DNA from: Halomonas elongata | Lineage (GTDB): Bacteria > Pseudomonadota > Gammaproteobacteria > Pseudomonadales > Halomonadaceae | DNA: 55,287 nucleotides | Reading direction: 5' to 3' | NCBI RefSeq assembly: GCF_029081005.1 | Contig: NZ_JAJQTQ010000023.1 | Coordinates: 1 to 55,287 of the forward strand | Shown: in pieces, positions 44,269-51,709 of the stretch | Position numbering within the stretch: the first letter of the stretch is position 1 | How the letters are laid out: every line of letters starts with the position of its first letter | Made by a program: the position numbers and the translations under genes | Notes under the pieces: model-generated | What the model was told of the DNA's origin: nothing | Seen by the model: only the letters and a program-made list of their open reading frames with translations | Databases searched by the model: none

Positions 44269-45068
44269 TACACTACTTGCCCCCATATTAGGTCTTGAGG
44301 TACATAATTATTAAGTGAAGCTCGTCGCTCACCAGCGGCATGTAGCCAGGAGGAATACCAAACTAACCAGGCTAGAAGCGTGTTTCCCTTCAACTCATTT
44401 ACCTCAAACCCTGTCCCAAGAGCTAACTCGACATTGCCACCGAATTCCGCCAATGTTTGCGCTCTATGGGGACTGCTTTCTTGGCCAAGCTTACTAAGTT
44501 CGTAGTAATGTCCCGCTCTAACCAAAGTAGAACCTGGGACGACTATAAAGTCTGGTCGTTTATCATGAGGAACACCTGCAAGCTCGACTTCCAAATTCTC
44601 CTTTATTTTTCCCGAGCTAGGCCCTTCAAATGCCCACAGAACGAATAGAGATTCTTTGATATTTTGCCTTCCGAAATCTGATGCATATTCTCTTGGCAGT
44701 GATTTAAATTTTTGACACTTCTCCAACGAATCACGCAATGTCGAGGGGGTAAGCTGCGTTTTGACTTCAATTAACGAGTACACCGATTCGACAAGCCAGA
44801 TTTTTTCATTATCTTCTCCAAATAACGGAGCATTTGACATTCTGTCCGCTACGATAATGTCGGCTTGGTTTGAAAAATCACCATCTTTAGACAAAATAAG
44901 TCCTGAGCTAATGGCGTATTTATCTGGAAGGTATTCTTCGAGAAAAGACGCGACCATTCCTTCCCGGTTAGCGCCCGCAGAAGGTTTGTGTGTTCTGAAG
45001 TACTCTCTTACCGCTTGAGATTTTCTTTCAAGCTCAGAGCTTATATCTTCGAAGTATTTATGCAACAT
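44268..45068 (-). CDS. DUF6602 protein with PD-(D/E)XK-like core
   Basis: The 266-residue protein resembles DUF6602 proteins. The N-terminal helix (YFEDISSELERKSQAVREYFRTHK) is followed by NREGMVASFLEEYLPDKYAIS, QADIIV with Asp70, and LIEVKTQLT with Glu101 and Lys103. This E ... D ... ExK order is the core of restriction-endonuclease-like nucleases. It is the first cassette from the attI side, the place of strongest expression in integrons. Nuclease activity is inferred from the pattern only. Confidence 0.7.
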   Translation of the reverse strand: MLHKYFEDISSELERKSQAVREYFRTHKPSAGANREGMVASFLEEYLPDKYAISSGLILSKDGDFSNQADIIVADRMSNAPLFGEDNEKIWLVESVYSLIEVKTQLTPSTLRDSLEKCQKFKSLPREYASDFGRQNIKESLFVLWAFEGPSSGKIKENLEVELAGVPHDKRPDFIVVPGSTLVRAGHYYELSKLGQESSPHRAQTLAEFGGNVELALGTGFEVNELKGNTLLAWLVWYSSWLHAAGERRASLNNYVPQDLIWGQVV

Positions 45069-45378
45069 CTATAAAACTCTTGAAATGTAACAGGTATTAG
45101 CTAGCACGCGCGTTTATTCACTTGAACGAGCGTGCGCGTTCAATAATCTTATTTTTCGTCCTACTTAGCACCTAACATATTGATTTCTAATACATCCAAG
45201 GATATCCCTGCAACCTATGCAGAATTCGCGTGCCTGCGCGTTTTGCTGGTGCAATAATACTGTATATATTCAAAAAATTGAATATGGCGTCGCGGTATGG
45301 GTAGGGGCAATGGCCTGTTGAGGGCATGTTTCAAACAGAGCATTCTTGGGCAGGCTGGGTAAGGCGAAGGGCTTTCAG

Positions 45379-45391
45379 GCACGCTACCGCC
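45379..45391 (-). promoter_or_regulatory. ops-like RfaH recruitment element
   Basis: The minus strand reads GGCGGTAGCGTGC, identical to the E. coli ops core that pauses RNA polymerase and loads RfaH. It lies about 310 bases before the first cassette gene and points into the array. It is the only exact match I find in the window. RfaH itself is encoded 0.8 kb away. Confidence 0.65.
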
Positions 45392-45533
45392 ACCTACCCT
45401 GCACGGTGCGATGGCACTTTGCCCTTCTCCCCGCGGTAGTCGCTGCGTATTGTGTTGTCGTTATGCAGGCAATCCTGGTTGCCTTTCGTTCTTGGATTCA
45501 GACTAAATGCCCCTTTGCGAGAGTGCAAAATAA

Positions 45534-45566
45534 ACAAGGCGGGATGCTGCTGGCATCCCGCCTTGT
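45534..45566. terminator. bidirectional terminator of the slyD-like gene
   Basis: A 14-bp stem (ACAAGGCGGGATGC and its complement) with a 5-base loop is followed by TTTATTTT on the minus strand and GGTTTTAT on the plus strand. It ends the slyD-like transcript, so any array transcript must start to the left of it. Confidence 0.92.
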
Positions 45567-45606
45567 GGTTTTATAAGGGCTCGTTGCTCGGCGGACGGCG
45601 GCGGCT

Positions 45607-46113
45607 TCAGACCATTTTCTTATCTTCCACTTCGTCCGGGGTGGTACCGGGCGGGAGTGGGTGCCCCTTGGCCAGTTCGGCGCGGGTGGCGTCACGGATA
45701 TCGAGCACTTCAACCCGATAGGTGAGCGATTGCCCTGCCAGCGGGTGGTTGGTGTCGATCAGCACGCTGTCGTCACGCGTCTCCAGCACGGTGACGATCT
45801 CGGGGCCGTCGTCGCCGGGGGTCTGGAAGCGCATGCCGGGTTCCAGGTCGCTCACCGGGAAGGCATCACGGCCGACTTCCCGCACCAGGGCTTCGTCGCG
45901 CTCGCCGTAGGCCTGAGCCGGCGACAGGGTGACGCTTGGTTGGTCGCCTACTGCCCGTTCCGCCAGGGCGTCCTCGAGGCCGGCCAGGATGTTGCCGTGG
46001 CCATGCAGGTATTCCAGTGGCTTGTATCGAGCGCGGGAGTCGTCGAGCACTCGGCCTTCGGCGTCGCTGAGGACATAATGCAGGGTCACGACCCGTTGTG
46101 GCGCGATGGTCAT
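45607..46113 (-). CDS. FKBP-type peptidyl-prolyl isomerase, SlyD-like
   Basis: The 168-residue protein has the SlyD/FkpB arrangement: VVTLHYVLSDAEGRVLDDSR, YLHGHGNILAGLEDALAERAVGD, the inserted chaperone flap (YGERDEALVREVGRDAFP) and DTNHPLAGQSLTYRVEVLDIRDAT. It helps protein folding in the cytoplasm. The C-terminus lacks the histidine-rich metal tail of E. coli SlyD. ATG 46113 has CAGGAG upstream. Confidence 0.92.
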   Translation of the reverse strand: MTIAPQRVVTLHYVLSDAEGRVLDDSRARYKPLEYLHGHGNILAGLEDALAERAVGDQPSVTLSPAQAYGERDEALVREVGRDAFPVSDLEPGMRFQTPGDDGPEIVTVLETRDDSVLIDTNHPLAGQSLTYRVEVLDIRDATRAELAKGHPLPPGTTPDEVEDKKMV

Positions 46114-46190
46114 CGCAGTCTCCTGGAAGTCGGAAGTCATCGGGAATCAGGTGGCATGGCAGCGCCAGGGCTTTCAGGCAGGCGCCGGGG

Positions 46191-46736
46191 TTATTCGCAG
46201 CGCCGCAGTTGACTGACGGGCATCTCCAGGCGCTGCCGCTGGTGCAGCATGTTGAGCAGTACGATGGCGCGCTCTTCGCCCTTGTGGGTATCGAAGACCG
46301 CCTGGAGGTCCTTGAAGGGCCCTTCGGTGATCTCCACCGGTTCACCCGCGCTGAAGTAGACGTTGGCGGGTTCGCCCGGCTCATGGCGGCCATGTTCGCG
46401 CAGCGACTCGACCAGTTCGTCGTCCACGGGCACCGGGCTGCTCTCGATGCCGAAGGTCACGATCTTCAATACGCCGCGGGTGGAGCGGATCGGCCGCCAG
46501 TTGCTGTCCAGCCGGTCGAGGCGGATGAACAGGTAGTACGGGAACAACGGTTCGACGGCCCAGGCGAGCTTGCCGCGGCGCTTCTTCTGGACCTGCAGCA
46601 CCGGATGGAAGATCTCGTAGCCCTGGTTGCCGAGGTGTTCGACGGCGCGGAAGGACTCGCCGCCCTTGCACTGGATGACGTACCAGCGAGGCACGGCATC
46701 GTCGCTCTCCGTCGGGCACATGCTGTCGTCGTTCAT
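46191..46736 (-). CDS. rfaH: transcription antiterminator RfaH
   Basis: RfaH is recruited to RNA polymerase at ops sites and lets it read long, poorly translated, often horizontally acquired operons. The 181-residue protein has a NusG-like N-terminal domain (RWYVIQCKGGESFRAVEHLGNQGYEIFHPV, shortened; FPYYLFIRLD) and a C-terminal KOW domain (AGEPVEITEGPFKDLQAVF). RfaH rather than NusG is indicated by the CKGGE and GYEIFHPV wording and by its extra N-terminal residues. Start ATG 46736 follows AGGAG. Confidence 0.88.
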   Translation of the reverse strand: MNDDSMCPTESDDAVPRWYVIQCKGGESFRAVEHLGNQGYEIFHPVLQVQKKRRGKLAWAVEPLFPYYLFIRLDRLDSNWRPIRSTRGVLKIVTFGIESSPVPVDDELVESLREHGRHEPGEPANVYFSAGEPVEITEGPFKDLQAVFDTHKGEERAIVLLNMLHQRQRLEMPVSQLRRCE

Positions 46737-46898
46737 GTCGCTCCTGGGGTTCTGGCTGGTATCACCTCCGGTGCTCTGCAACAATCGGGCACGCACCGCG
46801 GACGGGCCTTCTCTGACCACGTTCGTGGCCGCCATTCTAACATCGTTGGCCTCCCCCGCGAGGGGCGGGCCAGGCCTGCCGCAAGGAGAGCACGCGCC

Positions 46899-48260
46899 AT
46901 GCCGACACCAACCGCGCACCGTAGCTGGGGGGATGCCCTGGCGGTCTATCTCAGGGCACCGGTGCTGACCATGCTGTTTCTCGGCTTCTCGGCGGGCCTG
47001 CCCTTCCTGCTGGTGTTCTCCACCCTCACCGCCTGGCTGCGCAGCGATGGCGTCGAGGTCGCGGCCATCGGTTTCTTCGCCTGGATCGGCATCCTCTATT
47101 CGATCAAGTTCTTCTGGGCGCCGGTGGTCGATCGCCTGGCACTGCCGGGGCTGACTCGGTGGTTCGGCCAGCGCCGGGGCTGGATGCTGCTGGCCCAGGC
47201 GATGATCGCCCTCGGCCTGGCGAGCCTGGCGCATCTCGATCCCGTCGGACACCTGCCCATGGTAGCGGTGTTCTCGCTGCTGGTGGCCTTCGGTTCGGCG
47301 ACCCAGGATATCGCCATCGACGCCTTTCGCATCGAGTCGGCGCCCGACGACATGCAGGCGGCCATGGCATCGACCTATATCGTCGGCTATCGCGGCGGGT
47401 TGATCGCTGCCGGGGCGGGGGCGCTCTATGTGGCGTCGCTGGTGTCCTGGAAGGCCGCCTATCTGTGCATGTCGGCGCTGGTGCTGGTCGGTGTCGTGAC
47501 GGTCCTGCTGCGCCCGGAGCCGGAGCGGCTGTCGCTCTCCACGCAACTGATCCACGAGCCCCGGGTGCGTGCCTTCCTGCGCGTCAGCCGCGGGCGTCCC
47601 GACTGGCTGCGGCGCCTGGGGGCCTGGGTCATCGGGGCCATCGTCTGCCCGTTCACCGACTTCTTCACCCGATACCGGCGCCAGGCGCTCTGGCTGCTGC
47701 TGTTCGTGGCGGTCTTTCGCATCAGCGACCTGGCCATGGCGTCCATGGCCCACCCGCTGTATATCGACCTGGGCTTCTCGCTGGCCACCATTGCCAACGT
47801 GACCAATGTCTTCGGCATTGCCATGAGCATTCTCGGCGGCATCCTCGGCGGCCTGCTGGTGGCGCGCTACGGCATCGGTCCACTGCTGGTGCTCGGCGCG
47901 ACGGCCACGGCGCTGACCAACCTGTTGTTCGTGGTCCTGGCCTCGACCGGCGACAACCTGGCGATGCTGGTCACCACCATCATCGGCGACAACCTCTCCA
48001 ACGGATTGGCCAGCGCAGTCTTCATTGCCTTTCTGTCGAGCCTGACCTCGCGCGCCTACACGGCGACCCAGTACGCGCTCTTCTCGTCGTTGATGACCCT
48101 GCCAGGCAAGTTCCTCAGCGGCTTCGGCGGACTGGTGGTGGATGTCCAGGGCTACGCGGGCTTCTTCCTGCTGGCCTCGGCCCTGGGGCTGCCGGCGATT
48201 CTCCTGGCGCTATGGATCAGCCGCGGTACGCTGCTGCGCCCGGCCGGCAACGAGACCTGA
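46899..48260 (+). CDS. AmpG-like MFS transporter
   Basis: The 453-residue inner-membrane protein has about 12-14 helices and the AmpG family motifs (FLGFSAGLPFLLVFSTLTAWL; SIKFFWAPVVDRL; AFGSATQDIAIDAFRIE). AmpG imports anhydromuropeptides released from the cell wall. ATG 46899 has AAGGAGAG; the open frame upstream crosses the rfaH promoter. Confidence 0.88.
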   Translation: MPTPTAHRSWGDALAVYLRAPVLTMLFLGFSAGLPFLLVFSTLTAWLRSDGVEVAAIGFFAWIGILYSIKFFWAPVVDRLALPGLTRWFGQRRGWMLLAQAMIALGLASLAHLDPVGHLPMVAVFSLLVAFGSATQDIAIDAFRIESAPDDMQAAMASTYIVGYRGGLIAAGAGALYVASLVSWKAAYLCMSALVLVGVVTVLLRPEPERLSLSTQLIHEPRVRAFLRVSRGRPDWLRRLGAWVIGAIVCPFTDFFTRYRRQALWLLLFVAVFRISDLAMASMAHPLYIDLGFSLATIANVTNVFGIAMSILGGILGGLLVARYGIGPLLVLGATATALTNLLFVVLASTGDNLAMLVTTIIGDNLSNGLASAVFIAFLSSLTSRAYTATQYALFSSLMTLPGKFLSGFGGLVVDVQGYAGFFLLASALGLPAILLALWISRGTLLRPAGNET

Positions 48261-48262
48261 CC

Positions 48263-50110
48263 TCATTTGCCTCGCGAGGCGTTCCGCTCGGGGGTCTGGG
48301 CACACAGCCACTCCAGCGCTCCCGGGGTGACCCGCCATTGATCCCGCATCAGGGTGCGGTACTGCCAGGCTTCGGCACGCGAGCCGGGGGCCGCTTCGCC
48401 ATTGGCGGACGGGGCCGGCCGCGGCGATTCGGTGCACAGTAGATTCAGCACGAAGGGGTTGTGCCGGTGGGCCTGGGTCAGCGCCTGGCCTGCCTCGTCG
48501 CGACGAGCGAGCCGATAAAGCGCCAGAACGCGCCCCATCAGCATGCCCAGCAGCGAGCTGGTATCGTCCTGATCCTCTTCCACCGCGCGTTCGCTCAATG
48601 CCAGGGCCTCGTCGTCACGGCCTTCCCGCAGCAATTGATCGAGCACCAGCTCGCGCAGTCCCAGACTGTCCTGGTCATCCAGCGTCAACAGCGTCTCGGC
48701 GAGTTCCCTCGAATGCTGGCGAGCGCCGCGCTCCATGCCTACCACCAGCGCCAGCCCGGCGCGCAGCAGAGCGGCGTTGTCGGCGGCTTCCCAGATCAGG
48801 GGAGCCTCGCCGGCCTCGGCGACCTGCGCCAGCCAGCGTTCCAGGCGACGTGCCAAGGGCTCGAACAGGCTGGGCGCCATCCACGGCAAGCTCCCGAAGC
48901 GACTGGTCAGCGCCAGCGCCAGGGATTGCACGACGGCCGGCGAATCCAGCCATTCGGGATGAGCGCACAGAGCCGGTAGCCAATCGCCCGCCTGGGGCCA
49001 GGGATCGGCGTCGAAGCCCATCAGCGTCTCGCCCTCGACCTGGGACTGAAAGACGGCCTGGAAAGCGGCGAACAGAGTGTCCTCACGGGCACTGCTGTGA
49101 TAGGTCAGGGACTCGCCCTCGTGACGAATATCCAGTCGCGGCGCTTCGGGCAGCGCCTCGAGCAACGCCTGCAGCGACACCAGGGGCTCGGCCAGGTCCG
49201 CCTCGGCATTGAGCAACTGCTCGGCCAGGGTGGCGCCGGGATTCTCCGCCAGGTCGGCGAGGAACTGTAGCTGCTCGGGTTCGAGGTCTCCCTGGCGGGC
49301 CAGGCGGCGGTACCAGAAGCGGGAACGCTCGGCGGCCTCTTCCTCGTGGCCTTCGTGCAGCAGCAGCATGGCCTCGATATAGGCCAGGGTCGGCGAATCG
49401 GGCAGGGTCTGCTGGGCACGCACGAAGGCCGCCCGGGCGCTGTCCAGATCGTCGTTGTCGAGGTGCAGCAGGCACAACCGCTCCAGAGCGACGCCGCGCA
49501 GGAACAAGGGGCCGCGATCGAGCACCGCGTCGAGCAGGGCTTCGCGCTTGCGGTGGAAACCGCGTTCCTGGTAGAGATCGACGAGGATCTCGAAGGCTGG
49601 CTCGGCCTGCTCGGGCAACCGCGACCAGTCGGCATTCTCGAACAGGGACTCGAGGATCTGCTGGGCGCGGCCTCGCTGGCCGGACTCGGCGGCGATCAGG
49701 CCGGCCTCGAGCAATGACTGGGCCGGCGCACGACCACTGGCCAAGGCGGCCTTGAGGGTATCGCCCTTCCATTCACGCAGGGAGAGCATCCACATCAGAT
49801 GAGTGGGTACATGGCCGGGCAGCGAGATGGCACCACAGCAATGCTTGGTCTTGCGGCCCGAATCGCACCAGCAGGGTTCGTTGCGCCCCGGACGGGCCAA
49901 GGGTTCACAGGCGAAATCCAGCCGCTCCAGAGGCGTCTGCGACCATAGTTCCGGCGCCAGCGCCTGGGCCAGCGAGAGGTCGCCATCGACCAGCTCGGGT
50001 CCCTCGCGACGCGCCCATGCCATCAGCGTCGGATAGCGCTCATCCTCGCGAATCGCCGAGAGCGCTCCGGACGCGAACCCCAGCAACTGTTCCACCCATA
50101 CCGCCAGCAT
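48263..50110 (-). CDS. SEC-C and TPR-repeat protein
   Basis: The 615-residue cytoplasmic protein has a SEC-C zinc motif near the N-terminus (RNEPCWCDSGRKTKHCCG, about 83-100) and a long helical part with TPR-like repeats (about 130-400; AFEILVDLYQERGFHRKREAL, ALERLCLLHLDNDDLDSARAAF). Similar large SEC-C proteins are found in many gammaproteobacteria but have no assigned role. Start ATG 50110. Confidence 0.78.
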   Translation of the reverse strand: MLAVWVEQLLGFASGALSAIREDERYPTLMAWARREGPELVDGDLSLAQALAPELWSQTPLERLDFACEPLARPGRNEPCWCDSGRKTKHCCGAISLPGHVPTHLMWMLSLREWKGDTLKAALASGRAPAQSLLEAGLIAAESGQRGRAQQILESLFENADWSRLPEQAEPAFEILVDLYQERGFHRKREALLDAVLDRGPLFLRGVALERLCLLHLDNDDLDSARAAFVRAQQTLPDSPTLAYIEAMLLLHEGHEEEAAERSRFWYRRLARQGDLEPEQLQFLADLAENPGATLAEQLLNAEADLAEPLVSLQALLEALPEAPRLDIRHEGESLTYHSSAREDTLFAAFQAVFQSQVEGETLMGFDADPWPQAGDWLPALCAHPEWLDSPAVVQSLALALTSRFGSLPWMAPSLFEPLARRLERWLAQVAEAGEAPLIWEAADNAALLRAGLALVVGMERGARQHSRELAETLLTLDDQDSLGLRELVLDQLLREGRDDEALALSERAVEEDQDDTSSLLGMLMGRVLALYRLARRDEAGQALTQAHRHNPFVLNLLCTESPRPAPSANGEAAPGSRAEAWQYRTLMRDQWRVTPGALEWLCAQTPERNASRGK

Positions 50111-50174
50111 CGACGTCTCCACCGCTATCGGAAAACCGCATAGTCTATCAGTAGAGTGCCGGGCTGGCAGCCGC

Positions 50175-51419
50175 TCACCGTGATGCCCACGAGAGAAGAG
50201 GCCGTACCCGTTCCGCCATGTCGAGGCGGGCGCCGAGACGCACCAGGTTCCAGTAGTGGCCATTCAGGGTACGCGACAGCAACAGCGTATCCGCCGGTGG
50301 CTGGAGCCGATCCATGGCCGCCCATACCCTGGGACTCAGATCTCGCAGGCGTCGGTGCACCCGAACATCGCCGAAATCCTGTGGGCCGGGTTGGAACAGT
50401 GGCGCCACCGCCTCGGCGGATTCGCGGTAGAGCGCCAGGGGCGCTCCCTGCCCCTGCCGGCCGCCGAGCGCCATCACGGCCTCGTCCATGGCCATGGGGT
50501 CGCCGGCGAGTGTCGCCTCGAGCAGGCGCATCATGGCTTTCAGCCGCGACGCCGGCACCTCGATCACCGCGCCCAGGTCGTAGATCACCAGCCGCCCCTC
50601 GGCATCGGCGGCGAAATTGCCGGCGTGGGGGTCGGCATGCAGCTCCCCGTGAGTGAAGAGTTCCTCGGTGAGCCAATCGGCCAGCGTCGTGCCGAGGCGC
50701 TGTCGCGTGGCGTCATCGGCGCCTTCCAGCTCGCGCAGCGGCGTACCGGCCACATGGCGCATGGCCAGCACACCGGGCCCGCACAATGCCGGCAAGGGCT
50801 CGGGAATCACCAGGTCGTCGCGTTGTGCGTAACGGGCCCGGTAGCGAGCCAGTGCCTCGGCTTCGGCGCGATAGTCCAGTTCTCCCCGCAGGCTGGCCGC
50901 CAGTTCCTCGAACAACGCGTCCAGACGCGCCTGCGGCATGCGCAGCCAGCGGCCCAGGCGCATCAGGCGCCGTACCTGACGCAGATCGTCCTCGAGCACC
51001 TCGGCAAGCCCCGGGTACTGCACCTTGAGGACCACCGTCTCGCCCGTATGCGTCCAGGCCCGGTGCACCTGCCCCATGGAGGCGCTGGCGAAGGGCCGGG
51101 GCTCGATGGAGGTGAAGTACGTCGAGGTGTCGCCGTAGCAGGCGTCCAGGGTGCGCCGGATGTCCTCCCAGGGCATGGGCTCGGCCTGGCGCTGCAAGCG
51201 GGCCAGCTCGTCGGCCAGGTCCGCGGGCAGCAGATCGTCCCACTGGGCCATGATCTGGGCCAGCTTCATGGCCGGCCCCTTGAGCTCCGACAGTCCCTCG
51301 AACAGCGACTCGCCGAGCGCCCGCCAGTCGGTCTGCCCCCCGAGCCGATGCTTGAGCACCGCTCCGCCGGTACGCGATCCCAGCCCCAACAGACGCCGAC
51401 GGCGACCCCGTTCTCGCAT
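50175..51419 (-). CDS. ABC1/AarF (UbiB-like) kinase family protein
   Basis: The 414-residue atypical kinase has the ABC1 motif KGPAMKLAQ in place of the usual KxGQ, the alanine-rich ASASMGQVHRA loop, VVLKVQYPG, HGELHADPHAGNF and VIYDLGAV (DLG metal site). Shorter than E. coli UbiB and without its C-terminal membrane helices, it belongs to the second, broader AarF group. Lipid or quinone-related ATPase activity is the usual assumption. Confidence 0.88.
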   Translation of the reverse strand: MRERGRRRRLLGLGSRTGGAVLKHRLGGQTDWRALGESLFEGLSELKGPAMKLAQIMAQWDDLLPADLADELARLQRQAEPMPWEDIRRTLDACYGDTSTYFTSIEPRPFASASMGQVHRAWTHTGETVVLKVQYPGLAEVLEDDLRQVRRLMRLGRWLRMPQARLDALFEELAASLRGELDYRAEAEALARYRARYAQRDDLVIPEPLPALCGPGVLAMRHVAGTPLRELEGADDATRQRLGTTLADWLTEELFTHGELHADPHAGNFAADAEGRLVIYDLGAVIEVPASRLKAMMRLLEATLAGDPMAMDEAVMALGGRQGQGAPLALYRESAEAVAPLFQPGPQDFGDVRVHRRLRDLSPRVWAAMDRLQPPADTLLLSRTLNGHYWNLVRLGARLDMAERVRPLLSWASR

Positions 51420-51455
51420 ATGATCCCCCTTTCGCGCTTCCCCCGATACCTAGTA

Positions 51456-51626
51456 TTAACCCGGCAAGCTTTTATGTCGGGTTAATCGCGGCACAGGGAA
51501 GTGCCGCCGCCGGCCGTCAGGCCGGCGCGAGCCCGCGCCACACCAGAAGAGCCACGCATCTGCGCCAGTGTGGTGCGGGCGACAATCAAATAGATCAGGA
51601 CGATCTATTTGATCGCCAGGTTAATA
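51456..51626 (+). repeat. dispersed repeat family B, full copy 1
   Basis: The 171-bp element has an outer hairpin on the left (TTAACCCG ... CGGGTTAA), a GCCGGCCGTCAGGCCGGCG hairpin inside, and a right hairpin ATCAAATAGATC/GATCTATTTGAT (51585-51613). Other copies are at 10793-10925 (inverted) and 28506-28571 (deleted). Confidence 0.85.
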
Positions 51627-51709
51627 ACAAGCCCACCAGCCCGCCCTCTGGCGGATATCGAGAAATACTGTAAGAATCCCCATGTTCTCTCATTGACGCA
51701 CGAGATGCC

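Larger units (their letters stand above)
37236..45176 (-). mobile_element. integrase-less gene cassette array (CALIN)
   Basis: Thirteen genes lie on one strand, tightly packed, with far lower GC than both flanks. Sites with RYYYAAC ... GTTRRRY boundaries and inverted arms (attC) follow most of the genes from 40.6 kb to 45.2 kb; towards 37 kb the sites are decayed or missing. In gene orientation each attC lies after its gene, so the attI end would be at about 45.17 kb, where a lone GTTAGGT (45170-45176, minus strand) could be the last crossover point. No integron integrase gene is seen between the flanking chromosomal genes. Confidence 0.85.
45069..45606. other. 538-base interval between array and slyD-like gene
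   Basis: No supported gene. From left to right it holds a GTTAGGT crossover-like sequence (45170-45176, minus strand), an AT-rich stretch with a TATTCAA/TTGAATA inverted repeat (about 45267-45284), an exact ops sequence on the minus strand (45379-45391) and the terminator of the slyD-like gene. The 76-codon plus-strand frame at 45346-45576 runs through the ops site and the terminator and is unlikely to be coding. Confidence 0.7.

Noticed and set aside
45346..45576. 76-codon plus-strand frame beside the array
   Set aside because: It crosses the ops sequence and both arms of a terminator, has no ribosome site and no recognised domain.
45069..45606. Possible integron integrase or attI at the head of the array
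   Set aside because: Neither strand has a tyrosine recombinase frame here; only a single GTTAGGT crossover-like sequence is present, so attI is not claimed.
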